From Chionoecetes opilio (taxonomy: Eukaryota > Arthropoda > Malacostraca > Decapoda > Majidae), in the NCBI GenBank assembly GCA_016584305.1, contig JACEEZ010018469.1, positions 1-64,000 on the forward strand: a DNA stretch of 64,000 bases. The letters are read 5' to 3'. The stretch's first letter is position 1, and each line of letters opens with the position of its first letter. This document shows positions 34,892 to 46,585 of the stretch, in pieces. The notes beneath the pieces were generated by a model. It was given only the letters and a program-made list of their open reading frames with translations, did not search any database and was not told the origin of the DNA. The position numbers and the translations under genes are program-made.

Positions 34892-35154
34892 ACCAGGGGT
34901 ACTAAACCTTACACCTGGGGTTACGAGACATGCTGAACACATTCTATTCATATTTATAAAGAGAGTGAATTATATATTATAATTCATTTTTGTTCTGTTT
35001 GCTGTCTCTTTGCATCATTTTGTAAGAAATTGGAGCCTGAACATAGTGTTCTGTTTTCCACACGGAAGTGAGGGTGGCTCTCACGTACTACTTACATGTG
35101 TAAACATACACGAAGAAATCAAGAAATTTTCTTATAAATCAAGGCTATGACATT

Positions 35155-36206
35155 TCAATCAATCAATCATTGGGGGCATCACGCCGGGGGGCGGCGTCGC
35201 CTCGCCCACACTACGACGCCACTACCGGGGGTCACCACGCGCGAATTCCCATGCAGGCTCCTTTCCATTACCAAGCAGCTCTCGACAAGAAACATCAACT
35301 TGGCCCACAGCCACGAGCCGTGTGGGCGCACACCTTGCCTCCTCACGCCGGATTGGCTCTACAGAACACCGACGAGAAGGATCGGTTGCAGGGTGGTAGC
35401 GTGATACATGCACATATAGCCGAAGTTGGCGCTGACGGGACTATGCAGGTAATAGGCCTCGATCAGTCTCACGGTGCAATCGTGATTTGGAACAAGTAAT
35501 CATCCAGCGATAACCCAATGTTCTGCGAAGACACTTATTACAAAGGCATTGATTCGTCTCCAAGTCATATTAGTGTCCATGTCTCACAACCATAGAGTAA
35601 GACAGGGATCACAAGCGACTGGAAGATCCGGATCTTTGTCCTCCTGCACAGGTACCGACAACGCCAAATACTCCCGCTGAGCGAGTCCATAACACCGTGG
35701 GCTATGCCAATCCGTCGTAAGACTTCTTGACGTGACCCGCCGTCATTATGGACTGCGCTACCAAGGTATGTAAAACTTTCCAAGATCTCAATGTCCTCGC
35801 CACACGCATGAACAGACTGTACTGCTTCATCTAGTAAGTCTCCAAATACCTGGACCTTGGTCTTGAGCCAGGAGACCTCAAGTCCCAAAGGCTTTGCCTC
35901 CTCGTGCAGCGCCTCGAGAGCCATCACCAGGACCTCCAGCGACTCAGCAAAGATGACTGCATCATCGGCAAAAACAAGATCAGTGATCTTGGTGTTGCCG
36001 ACGGATGCTCCACAATCACTTTGATGTACAACCTTGTCCAATACCCAGTCCATACAAGCGTTGAAAAGTGATGGGGCAAGGACGCACCCCTGCCTCACTC
36101 CTGTATTCACAGGAAAGAAGCTGGATACACCTGCCCCACACTTCACAGCACTCGCAGTCCCAGAATACAGACCAGTTATCAAACCAATAGTTGTTGTTAC
36201 CAATAG
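35155..36206 (-). mobile_element. 5'-truncated LINE inserted in hAT copy 2
   Basis: Minus-strand non-LTR retrotransposon fragment. Its 3' end (at the left) ends in a TGATTGATTGATTG-type simple repeat. A 10-bp near-duplication (CTATGACATT at 35145-35154, CAGTGACATT at 36207-36216) flanks it, and the uninterrupted site is in copy 1 at about 26853. The 5' end is lost within the reverse transcriptase, the usual result of incomplete target-primed reverse transcription. The last 190 bp are related to 21236-21425. Confidence 0.88.
35565..36206 (-). pseudogene. Non-LTR reverse transcriptase fragment
   Basis: One open frame of about 214 codons covers the second half of a reverse transcriptase: GVRQGCVLAPSLF (motif B), then VFADDAVIF (motif C with both catalytic aspartates), then a thumb-like segment with TYLGSAV, a region with RRTK and SLVIPVLLYGCETWTL. 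Frame continuity and an intact FADD suggest a recent insertion. The N-terminal fingers, motif A and any endonuclease are absent. Downstream, in shifted frames to 35165, a C-terminal tail with GRPHGSWL-like and DVSCREL blocks is readable. Clade is uncertain; the tail and motif layout resemble RTE/CR1-related elements. It cannot be functional as it stands. Confidence 0.88.
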
Positions 36207-36867
36207 CAGTGACATTGCTGACCACTTTAAAAACAGGGAGTTCATTTTGTCCTTAGCATACCTGACAGATGTATTCACGCACTTGAACGAGTTAAACATC
36301 TCCATCCAAGGAAGAATGCTGAACATGATAACTGTCAGAGAAGTTATTTGCCTTTACCCAGAAACTTCCAATTTGGATGTGGTGCATTGAAGAAGGGAAT
36401 TTTGTTAACTTTCCTTCATTAGATGAGGCTGCTTTTGCAGAGGACGTGTCCATCGTTACTGAAGTGAAAGAGCATTTGCAAGGGCTGATTCACTCCTTGC
36501 AGGGATACTTTCACCATGGAGAGGTTTCTGTGACACAGAGATGGATACGGGGATCCATATAATGTTCAACCTGGATTCCATGAATAACAGTAATATGTTA
36601 AAAGATGATCTTGTTGAGCTGCAGCCCAACGACAGAATCCAAATGCAGTTTGAATCAATGCAGCTAGATATGTTTTGGTGTGCACAACTCAAAACATTCC
36701 CACAGTTAGCAGGAGGACCTCTGGAGGTCATTGTGCCATTTGCAACCACGTTCTTATGCGTTTTTCAACACTACTACACCTTAAAACAAAGGTTAGGAAC
36801 CGTCTGGATGCAAGTGACGACATGCGTGTGGCACTTCGGGAACATCGTTTGCAATCATCATAATTGA
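36207..36867 (+). pseudogene. hAT transposase C-terminal pseudogene, copy 2
   Basis: The same C-terminal region as copy 1 but with a better upstream part: DIADHF...REFILSLAYLTD runs through HLNELNISIQG to MLNMITVREV in one frame, then a frameshift near 36350-36377 to EEGNFVNFPSLDEAAFAED, another near 36545, and finally the dimerisation segment, with KTKVRNRLDASDDMRVAL in yet another frame (36675-36863). The LINE insertion lies immediately upstream, in the segment coding for HEEIK...D. Non-functional. Confidence 0.8.
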
Positions 36868-37041
36868 TGAAAAACAACAACAAAAGAGTCACTGAAATGT
36901 AACATTGTGTACTATGTAGTATTGTAGTTAGTGAAATAAAAGGTTCGTTACTCTAATTATACTTTTTTCTGATCGGGGGTACGAGACAAATTATGAGATC
37001 TCAAAGGGTACGAGCACTAAAAAATGTTAAGTAAACCACTG

Positions 37042-37285
37042 AACTAGATACTCTAGACCACTGGCGTGAAAAAAACGCCGCTTGCAAGTCCCCAAAGAAA
37101 ACGATACTAAAGGAATACAGACCCCTGGATCAATTTTAGATCTGCATGATTATTAAGCATGACAAAAGGATAAAGCCTTATTTCTTTTATATTATTTTCA
37201 TAATGATTTACCTTCACCATGTTCACAGTCTGGTTCAACTTTGGTCTTAGTACATGCAAGGGACAGTCGTTTTCGGGGACATGGT
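37042..37285 (+). repeat. Composite-repeat right flank, copy 2
   Basis: Matches 27669-27909 through GGACAGTCGT...CGGGGAC and then continues with ATGGTCTTTTCAACTG...GACTGACGCCGTAA, shared with copy 3 (43271-43316) but not copy 1. Confidence 0.7.
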
Positions 37286-38645
37286 CTTTTCAACTGTATG
37301 GGTTCGGAAGACTGACGCCGTAATAGTCCTTCTGCCATTCAGCATATTTGGACTCATTGGTACCAGTTTGAGCAACGAAGGTTATTGTACATTTTCTGAA
37401 AGCGTATGATCCAAGGATCATTTTGATGTATGATAACCTTCTGTACAGTGTAGCTGTTAGTTGTGACCCCAAATTTATAACCATGTTGTACTGGCAAGAC
37501 GCGATTTTTTATTATTTCCCATAAAGTTATGTAACAAAGCATTTCCAATGTAAATAGGAGTGAACAGATCTGAAAATGTACGCTATATCATGATACTCAT
37601 ATGATGATCTAAAATAATATTAACACTATCAAGTTTCCTTTTTAGAAAGAATAATTCATCAAGTGGGTGCGGGCACTAAGAGAACAGTTGTTATGAAAAG
37701 TGTTCACTTCATCTGCAGTATTAATCCTGCATCTTGACTGTCATCATCATCAACCTGATTTGTGCACGTTTCACTTGCACATTGTTGTACACTTTATGCT
37801 ATTCATGATACAGGAGAATCCTGTTGGTTTGGCATGAGCGGAGACATTTGCAATAGAGCCAGTTCAAGGAAGGCGCAGTGGCCTGGGTTTTGACTCCATC
37901 CATTTGATGTCAGATACTGTTTTCACTGACAGTCCTCCTAGCCGTGTGGATCAGGTAATTTGTAGGGCGGGGGGGGGGGGGTTTTTTTTTTTTTGTTTTT
38001 GTACAAGTGCTGACTTCCTATACGTAAGGTGACATAGTTGGCTCGCATTGCATGCTTCGTAGGGTGTCGCGGCATGGAGGAAGCTGGTATTGTTCGGACT
38101 CGCCACGGTTTGCCAAGAGCTTGTACCGTTAATTATAGGCAGTTTATCAAATTTTATAACAGTTATGCCAATTTTACGTAGCTATGTAAATACATTACTT
38201 TGTATTGAAATATACTAATCACAACAAAAACGATGCGTCGCAAAAAGAAAGTCCAGGACACATATTCAGCCTAATCTAAAATGATACTAAAAGGTGTCGC
38301 CAGAATTAATGTACATATATACATGAAGTATATTTATTTCTAGTGAAAAGTAGGCCTATTAGTTCCTTAGCATTAATGACTAGAGCTGGTAGTCTCTCTC
38401 AAATTGTCGCTGGCGCTCTTGTTTCTTGGCTTGACGATGCTACCGTATCGTCTATGCCACAAATGTCACCTAGGGTCCACGTATGTCGGGCCTACCTTGA
38501 ACAGTTCACATCGGCTGCAGTTGTCCTTGTCTCCATACAAGCGCAGGTTGAGGCCTGAAGTTCACTGAAGACATCTTCTCAAGTTCTGGTTGCTGTCCCA
38601 ATCTTGGTGAATAGCTGTTGGTACCTTGCCCTCCCGCTTCACCAT
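37286..38645. other. Non-coding stretch
   Basis: Clean, AT-leaning sequence with a (G)n(T)n run near 37969-37995. No gene recognised. Confidence 0.4.
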
Positions 38646-38985
38646 CATCCAATGCTGACTAGTTTGCCTTTCCGGCAAGGCACTGGTGGCAATCGCATCC
38701 CGTCATCGCATGCATTTCTGTAAGGGCGTTGGTGGACAGATGGTTCCAAGGAAATCAGCATCGGTGGGTATGAACAATGCGCGATGTAACCTTTGGTTCG
38801 GTCAGTGAACTTCTGGTACGCGGCAGCTCCTCTTGTTCTGATAGTGCAGTGGCAAGACAACCATCCGTGTATTCACCTTTGTGACCACTGCCCTGTTGGA
38901 GTTGATGCAATTGTTTCATGTAGCATCAGCCTTGTGTACGCCTCTTCTTGTGTGGAATTCAGCTCATCATTTCCTCTATGATTAT
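38646..38985 (-). pseudogene. Remnant of an unnamed transposon-associated protein
   Basis: Minus-strand frames contain, in order, an acidic EEAYTRLMLHETIA block (near 38945) and, in shifted frame, a MHAMTGCD block followed by GKAN (near 38690-38720). The pairing of an EEAD-T-R-hhLH block with a HALTGCD block about 80 residues later is a pattern I associate with an uncharacterised protein family often found in invertebrate repeats. Several frameshifts are needed to join the blocks, so it is at best a decayed fragment. An HMM search would be decisive. Confidence 0.35.
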
Positions 38986-40009
38986 CTGTAAGGCGGTATA
39001 CACACCTCACCATATGTCACAAACAAGTGTTCTGCCCTTGAAGCCACGGCCTGTACTGTCCTCTTTCCTGCCACCAGACACTGATGAATGGATCAGTTGG
39101 TCTTATTCACTGGCTATGTCAGAACTTCCGCCACTGTTGAACTTGCTGACCACCCGCTATGTTGACCGTACTGGATTTGGCAATCTCCCTCACCATCCTT
39201 CTCTGGATTCCTCAATACAGAGTATTCTGATTAGCTGTTGCTATCTACAACGGTATCCTTATCTTATCCGCATGATCGTTCTATTTATAGTCAAACATTG
39301 CAACATGTATTAATAATATCCTAGATACTGCCGTTACTGGAACATTCATGATTGTTATTTATTTTTTACTTTCTTATCCAAATATACCCTACTTCGTAGC
39401 TAAGGTTGTTTCTGATTTACTTTATTGCCTACAAGTCCATCAATTAGTTCCAGAGATTCACTAGGATGCGATCGGCTATATTATCATATATGCATCAATG
39501 TCTATAAAATATAGTTCTTTTTTCATAACTAAAAGATTCATAATTCTTACAGCTACCTTTCTCAGAGGTTATCATGCATTTATGACATCCTTATCCAGAC
39601 CGTTAAAATTTGTATAATAACCTTGGTTGCTGTTAATGGTACCTACGGAACCCCATTGGCAGAATCACTTAAGAAATAGTGGTACTATTCCAGTAGAACA
39701 GAGAGAGACAAGAGTAGAATCAGAGACAGGCTGCTTGTGACGAGTTATGTTTTTCGGCCTCCTCTAACCATCCATCCCTTGGGTATGCTAACTGCTACTA
39801 CATATCCCCGTGTGTGTATGTAATACATTTTACGTATAGTGTGTAAAAATTTAGGTTACGGTATCACTTACACAACAGTAATCCGTGCACAACCGTTTTT
39901 TTTGGTTTTTGCGGCAATATAGACAGTGAGAGTTTGTAACGAAGTTGAGCCAAATTTTTTGGAGCTTCTACAACTTTGCTTCCCTTGACTTTTCCCGTAT
40001 CTAGACGGG
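38986..40009. other. Non-coding stretch
   Basis: The frame 38948-39313 (plus) shows no recognised domain. Nothing else seen. Confidence 0.35.
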
Positions 40010-40760
40010 AAATTCGTTCTTTACTATACAAAAAAACTTCAAAAGTTTTTTTTGACGTTGCAGGGTTCTGCGGAAAAAATATTAGAAACAATTGATATTG
40101 TTTCTTCGCAGATGTACAATTGGTGCCGAGATCATCTTTTACGTCTGTATGACATAAAACTCACCAAGAAACCAAACAATTTTTTTGGCACTTAAATAGT
40201 CAGAACACTACCTTTATTGCGTTTACCTATTTTTTAAACTATGACACTATTGTACGCCTAGAACCAAAATGTAATGATAATTTTGTAAGTTCAACCAGAT
40301 CTACCCATAAACATCTATCAGTTTCTTTTTGCTGATACGATTTTGTAGATATACAGTTTTTATATTTAGCGCCTCCTTGTGCCGTTTCAAATGACCGCAT
40401 CTTATTGATCACCATACATCTATTTTTCATCCGTGCAACGTATTGTTATGTCTATATAGGGGGGGAGAGGTCTTCTGCGGGAAGTGGATTCCACATTGAA
40501 AAACTTACATTTCTTATCGCAATATTTTTACGCATGTATGCAATTTTTTACCTCTATTTCTGATTTTTTTTCTTCGGGTATATGACCTAAAGAGCAAGCT
40601 TAATTCGGTCATTTTATCAATGGAAATTTAGAAAGCTGCTTATACCCCATGGCAGCGTTGAAATCAAGGAAATTTTTTGCACTCCATAACGTTTTCTGTT
40701 AGCTATACACGTTCTTGAGATATTATGGAAACATTGCTTCCCCCTATTTTCCGCATCCTC
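40010..40760 (+). repeat. Repeat B, copy 2
   Basis: Includes the variant palindromic start (CAGGGTTCTGCGGAAAAAATATT, then CAATTGATATTG) and the landmarks of 28140-28670. Here it lies upstream of the hAT copy, joined by a T-run linker (40780-40800) and the arm sequence near 40905-41010; in copy 1 it lies downstream. The composite unit has therefore been rearranged or is cyclically permuted. Confidence 0.75.
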
Positions 40761-41236
40761 GTTTGATAGCATTCCACGGTCCATTTTTTTTTTTTTTAAC
40801 CGAACAGAGGCCGCTTACGCGTCAGTCTCTCAGTTTCCATCTCAGAGATTAGACGTAACGCGTGCGAGCCGAGTTCTCTCTTGAAAGTCTGGTTAGGGGG
40901 GATTGAATAGACGAAAAAGCTTTTGACTCAACCACTATATTTATTTTCTTAGTATTAGTTTTATTACCTGTTGCGCCTTTTAGGCTCTTTATCTGCCTTG
41001 AGGCCTCAGGTGGTTTGCCTTATATGTTATTTCTAGAAGCTGAGATGGCTGGCCCTCGCTCGTGTGTCGCAGGTGGATTTGTTGGTGTCACATGTAAGTA
41101 ATTGAGGCTTATGCTTTCCTCCCATGTGCCCTCATGACACACTTGCAGTCGAGGGGAAGTTGATGGTCAAAGCATGTGGGTGTCTTCGCTCTCGACGACG
41201 GGAACAAAAAAGTTGCTCTGGCGAGTTCTGACTAGG
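40761..41236 (+). repeat. Composite-repeat linker and left flank, copy 3
   Basis: T-run linker ending CCGAACAGAGG, then GCATAACGCGTGCGAGC-like sequence, then the AGTATTAGTTTTAT...GCCTTTTAGG arm and the GAGATGGCTGGCCCTCG flank, as at 26205-26549 (plus) and 49340-49740 (minus). Confidence 0.7.
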
Positions 41237-43031
41237 CATTGGTTCTTAACCTGGGTACCTGTACCACAGGAGTGTACGAACCTTACAACACTGGGGGTAC
41301 GGAGACATGCTGAACAGTAAGTCAATAATCATATTGTTAGGAGGCGCTGGAATTTATATATTTATAAATAATTTTGTCTGTCTGTCTATCTCTGCATCAT
41401 TTTTGAAGAACTTGAGCTAAACATAGTGTTCCCTGTTTTCCACACGGCAGTGAGGTGGCTCTCCAGTACTACTTACCCGTGTCTTCGAACCTACACGAAG
41501 AATCAAGAGGTGTCTTATAAATCAATGCAGTGACATTGCCGACCCTTTTAAAACAGGGAGTTCATTTTGTCCCTTAGCATACCTGACAGATGTATTCACG
41601 CACTTGAACGAGTTGAACTGCTCCATCCAGAAAAATGCTGACATGCTTACTGTCAGAGAAGTTATTTGTCCTTTACCCAGAAAACTTCCAATTTGGATGT
41701 GGCCATTGAAGAAGGGAATTTTGTGAACTTTCCTTCATTAATGTAGGCTGCTTTTGCAGAGGAAGTGTCTCGTTACTGAAGGAAACAGCATTTGCCAAGG
41801 GCTGATTCACTCCTGCCGGGATCTTTCACCATGGAGAGTATTATGTGCACAGAGAGTGGGTACGGGATCCTATAATGTTTCAACAGGATTACCACTAGAA
41901 TACAGTATATGTTGCTAAGCCGCAAGTCGCCCTCCGGGCGTACTTTTGGCTAGCTCCTGCGAGGGCTATTGGTGGCCCCCACCCCTGTGTTTTTGGTGGG
42001 CCTTAGCCCAACCCAAACACTCCAGGGCTCCAGATAGCCCCTTCTAACCTTTCCTGAAATCAGGATGTAGAAATGTAATGTATTCCGTCAAACCCCCACA
42101 CCAACACCATTCCATCACCCGCAACCCTTTTACGTCTCATCCACCCATTACCCATCACCCCCCCACCCATACTGTCAACCCATTACCCATCACCCCCCTC
42201 CACCCATTCACTCACACCATTACCCATCACCACCCCATTCACTCACCCATTACCCCCATCTATTCCCTCAACCATCACCCCCAAGACCGCCCATTCACTC
42301 ACCCATCACCCTACACCCATTACCCTCCCCACACCCATTACCCATCCCCCACCCATTACACTCACCCTAATCAAGTTTCCTCATTCTCGGCAACTTTTTT
42401 TCACAATTATCCGCTTAAGCTTAGGCATGTTAAAAAAAAAAAAGAATTGATCGGATCTCTCATAATTGTGCTTACACCTTCGCCTGGTCACCTGGTTCCA
42501 ACAAAGTGCGATATGATGGGATTCGGCACGGGGGGCGGAACCTATAGCCAACACACAGACAGACATACCACACATACCACTTTCGCTTATATTATTATAG
42601 AAGATGATCTTGTTGAGTCGGCGGCCAACGACAGATCCAAAATAGTAGTTTGAATCAATGCAGCTAGATTATGTTTTGGTGTGCAACTCAAGCCACATTC
42701 CCACAGTTTTTGCAGAAAGACCTCTGGATGTCTTGTGCCCTTTGCAACCAAGTTCTTATGCGTTTACAACACTACTACATCCTCAAACAAAGGTTAGTCG
42801 TCCTGATGCAGTGGGACGACATGCGTGTGGCAACTTCGGAACTCGTTTTCAATCTCGTAATTGAATATGCCCAACCAAAGGGTCACTGATGTAACATTGT
42901 GTACATGTAGTATTTAGTTATTGAAATTAAAGTTTCGTTACTCTAATTATACTTTTTTTTCTGATATGTACGGACAAACTATGAGATCTCAATGGTAACG
43001 AGCATCTAAAAAAGGTTAATTTAAACCACTG
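41237..43031 (+). mobile_element. hAT transposon, composite copy 3, split by a Helitron
   Basis: The left end CATTGGTTCTTAACC is slightly decayed; the right end CCACTG is at 43026-43031 and followed by AACTAAGA. It contains decayed transposase C-terminal sequence on both sides of the Helitron at 41915-42601 (for example GAAGGGAATTTTGTGAACTTT on the left, GATGATCTTGTTGAG on the right). This copy has more indels than copies 1 and 2. Confidence 0.8.
41915..42601 (-). mobile_element. Helitron-like element H2 inside hAT copy 3
   Basis: Reverse complement of H1: the 5' TC end is at 42600-42601, the 3' hairpin end at 41915-41940 (GCCCTCCGGGC with a decayed stem). The intact sequence around the insertion point is at about 27220-27230 in copy 1. 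It carries a shorter, more degenerate version of the G-rich minisatellite on the minus strand. It provides the clearest empty-site proof for this Helitron family. Confidence 0.82.
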
Positions 43032-43316
43032 AACTAAGACTCTAGAGCCACTGGCGAAAAACCCCCCGCTTGCAAGTCCCCATAAAGATACTAAGGAATA
43101 CAGACCCCTGGATCAAATTTGAACAGCATGAATGATTCAAACATGACAAAGGATAAAACCTTAAACATTGTTTTTATTATTTTCGCAATGAATTTACCTT
43201 CACCATGTTCACAGTCTGGTTCAACTTTGTCTTCACTATAGTACATTCAATGGACAGTCGTTTCTCGGGGACATGGTCCTTCCAATGATGGGTTTAGTAA
43301 AGACTGACGCCGTAAA
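43032..43316 (+). repeat. Composite-repeat right flank, copy 3
   Basis: Matches 37042-37317, including GCTTGCAAGTCCCC and GGACAGTCGT...GACTGACGCCGTAA. More indels than the other copies. Confidence 0.7.
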
Positions 43317-44989
43317 AATAGATGTCACTATTTCCCATTAGAAGACAGAGACACGAGGAAGAAGTCAGAGACAGAGGCTGCCTGTGACGAGTGTGAAACG
43401 ACCTGAAAGCCGCCTGAAACTTTGCACTCCAAAAACTCTCCCCAATGCCTCACTACCTTCTTATCCTCTTCACGTGACCAAGACACGTCAATCACCTTAC
43501 TCTCACACTGTACTCAGCTCCTATCAATCCACATTTTTTGCCACCGGTCTTCACTGGTGCATATATCACATTAACCTGATATTAATATTTGTGGCATACT
43601 GAATGGACATTAGTTTACCTTCATGTGTTCGCTGGGATTTTTTCACAGTTCTGTGATACCACACTGTTGGATATATTACATGCACTCATCCGTTCGTCCA
43701 TTCGTCGGGCTGTCTGCAGTTGCGTATATGGGAATCCTGTTTCAAAAAACCAGTATCACCTGCTGCAACACCAACAGACCCCTGGTGGGAATAATGCCAT
43801 TTTCCCTACAGCAACAAACTGGGGCAGACGTGAGGCCGCCTCTTGTCTTGACCAGCGCTGTGTGCTGGTGGTCCACGCCATAGCATAGAGCTGTGGCAGA
43901 TGCTATGGCAAACAGGCCACATCACTGCCTCCTGTTTGCTTTACTGATGGTGCCCACTGCCTTGAATATTGGTGTCTGCAAATCTGTGTACACAGCCAAC
44001 TGATTCTGCAACGCATAATTGTTTCAGTTAACGAAAGTTTTAAATTTTACTTTGCTGTAGTTCTGAAACTAGGGTGTTAAATCAAATAATTACACCACAA
44101 TTGTGCTCATATCCATATGCACCTCAATAGAATACAGTTACAGTATGTTATAAAACGTATACATAAAATTACAAATCTCGATGCTAATTTTCTGTGTAAT
44201 ACGAATCTTTAAAAAATGCATGGCTCCCTAATGTATTACTGCCTATATGATATGGTAGGTAGTAAATTTAAACAAATATAGGTAGCTGAGTTTTACTATC
44301 TTGAAACTGAAAACCATTTGGTGGTCACAGCATCCCAGTAGCTAACTGAATGTTCGCAACAGTTACTGGAGCCACAGGTAGTGATCCTGTGACAATCCTG
44401 TATTGTCAACATTCACAATAATTGTGCGATCACAAACACACATCCACTACGTGAGTATAATCATAAAAAAGTGGATAATGTGTATGGTAAAAAAGCTTAA
44501 TAGTGTCTATTAATATATCAAGATTAGAATAACCACTATGGTTTTGGTCCTCTAACAACCTACACAATATTTCAATCCTGTAGGATGCTTTCATATGAAT
44601 GAATGACTGGAGGAACTTATTTGCCATACTGGCTTGCTGGATACTGATCTGGAAAGGTAGAAAGAATCATTCTAAAACCACTGCTTATTACTGCTTCCGC
44701 TGTCAAAGACCCATCTCTTTGTGCAGGCGGCATAACTGAGGTCATAGTCCTCTGGCATGGAGGCGTAACATCCCACACACTTTCTCAATCCTGAAGCCGC
44801 CCGTCAACCTTGGTCAACTCTGCTTGTTCTCATGGCTGGTCCGAGATAGAGAGGTGGCTCACAACGTACCGTAAGCAATCATCTCCTGAACTCATGCCTT
44901 TATATATATGCCGTAATATGCCAAATCTTTACTTCAACTTACCAAACTCTGTCATTCAGAATGTCAAATCTTTCTGAATTCAATTCTCT
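43317..44989. other. Non-coding stretch
   Basis: Clean sequence with short frames (43384-43602, 43589-43888) that show no recognised domain. ACAGAGAGAGACAAGAG...GGCTGC-like sequence at 43345-43390 resembles 39697-39735, so part of the unit flanks are also repeated. Confidence 0.4.
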
Positions 44990-46120
44990 CTGTTGACTTC
45001 TGGCTCTAGCTATTACACTCTAACATTTTTCTTCTTCATCTTTCCCTCCCAGATGCTCCACAGCTGGTCTCATCTACATTCTAAAGCTGAACTCTTCGCT
45101 CAACCTTTGCTAAAAATTCCACTCTGTTTGATGAAGGGCTTGTTTCTTCTCCTTCTCCTCCACCCTCTACTATATTTGCCCGTCATTAGACCTTCGGACA
45201 TGATGTTATTCTTTTGCCCCTTTCTGGCCTAGATCCTCGGAAGGCTTACGGGTCCTGAAGGAGTCCCTCCTATTGTTCTCAAAAACTGTGCTTCTGGTGC
45301 TTGCACCTTGCCTGGTCGAACTTTTCCGTCTTTGTCTATCTAGCTTCCACCTTGCTTCTTGGTAAGTTAGCTCCGTCCAACCTGTTCCTAGAAGGTGACC
45401 GTTCTAATTCCTTCAACTACCGTCATATGGCTTTGAACTTCTGCTTTCTAAAAGTGTTTTGAATCTATACTTATAAGAAAATCTTAAGCATCTATCTGCT
45501 CCATCTTCTATCTGATCGTCAGTACGGTTTCCGTAAGGCGATCCTTCTAGCTTTCCTACTGAATCTTGGTCATCCTCCTTTAGGGGTTTCGTGAAACTTT
45601 TTTTGCTGTTGCCCTTGCATTCAAAGCAATTTAGATAGAGTCGGCACAAATCTTAATTTCCAAACTCTTCATTCGGTTTCTATCCTTCTCTCTGTACCTT
45701 CATCTTAAGTTTCCTTTCAACCGTTTTTACTATTTGCAGCTACTGTAGACGGACATTGTTCTTCTCCAACTCTATCAATAATGTGTTTTTCCGTTCCCCA
45801 GGTTTCTGTCCTATCACCCACTCTCTTTTCTATTGATTCATTAATAATCTTCTAAGTCTAACTCCAAGCCCTATCCAACTTCCTTACGCTGATATTGTAC
45901 CTGCATTTTACACCGTCGTTTATTGGACGTCCCAACTCAAAGCAGGACTAATGATTCACGAAGAGATGCCACCGAGCGCCTAACGTCTGATCTTTCTATA
46001 GTTTCTATTGGTGCAAAGAAAGCAAAAACTCTTGTTTTGTTCAATGCCTCAAAACCCTAATTTATTCACCTATCTACTCGACAAAACCTACCAGATAAAT
46101 ATCCCGTCCTTCTTCAATGA
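44990..46120 (+). pseudogene. Decayed jockey-like reverse transcriptase
   Basis: Frame-jumping plus-strand remnant of a non-LTR reverse transcriptase. In order: a linker with HSKAELFAQ (45080), DPRKAYGPEGVPPIVLKN (45235-45290), a decayed GDRSNSFNYR (about 45400), SDRQYGFRKA (45512-45540), VDGHCSS (45745), VPQVSVLSPTLF (motif B, about 45796-45832), a decayed motif C region at 45885-45915, and a VLFNAS-like segment near 46032. Numerous stops and frameshifts make it non-functional. This is a different element from the one at 56340-62985 and matches a jockey-clade lineage that is common in arthropods, as far as I can judge without a search. Confidence 0.75.
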
Positions 46121-46129
46121 CACTCACTG

Positions 46130-46570
46130 TCCTCCTTGTGCCTTGTGCCGTTCAATGGCGCAGCAGCTTATTGAATGCAACAATCTTCTTTATTCATCTA
46201 ACATTTTGTTTTCTTGATGGAGACCTTGTCTGCATGAATCGTATTAGTCTTTGAAAAATGTTTAATTTCTTATTCGCAAGAGTTTTACGCATGTATGCAA
46301 TTTTATCTTGATTTCTGGAATATTTTTTTCGGGTAATATGCCCTATAACAAACTTAATTCGGTCATTTACCATGTAATTTAGTCTGGCTTATACCACAGA
46401 GAACCCTGTTAAAATCTGGATTTTTTTGCCTCCGGAACGTTTTCCATTGTGGCTAATACGGTTTCTTGAGATATTATGGAATCATGCTTCCCCCCATTTT
46501 CCGCGCCTCGTACTAAATTCCAATCCACGGCTAACGTTTTTTTTTTTTTTTTTTTTACCGAACAATGGCT
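46130..46570 (+). repeat. Repeat B, copy 3 (partial)
   Basis: Starts CCTTGTGCCGTTCAATG directly after the jockey remnant and continues to TTCTTGAGATATTATGGAATCATGCTTCCCCCCATTTTCCGC and a T-run linker ending CCGAACAATGG, as after copy 2. It lacks the palindromic start, so the retroelement joins B internally. Confidence 0.75.
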
Positions 46571-46585
46571 GCTTCAGTGACTCAG

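Larger units (their letters stand above)
34550..37041 (+). mobile_element. hAT transposon, composite copy 2, twice interrupted
   Basis: Starts CAGTGGTCTTAACC and ends CCACTG, flanked by AACTAAGAG on the left and AACTAGAT on the right, the same target site as copy 1. A MITE (34587-34891) and a truncated LINE (35155-36206) have inserted. Without them it would be about 1.1 kb, like copy 1. Because the flanks are shared with copies 1 and 3, the copies arose by duplication of a larger unit and not by three independent hAT insertions. Confidence 0.85.
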
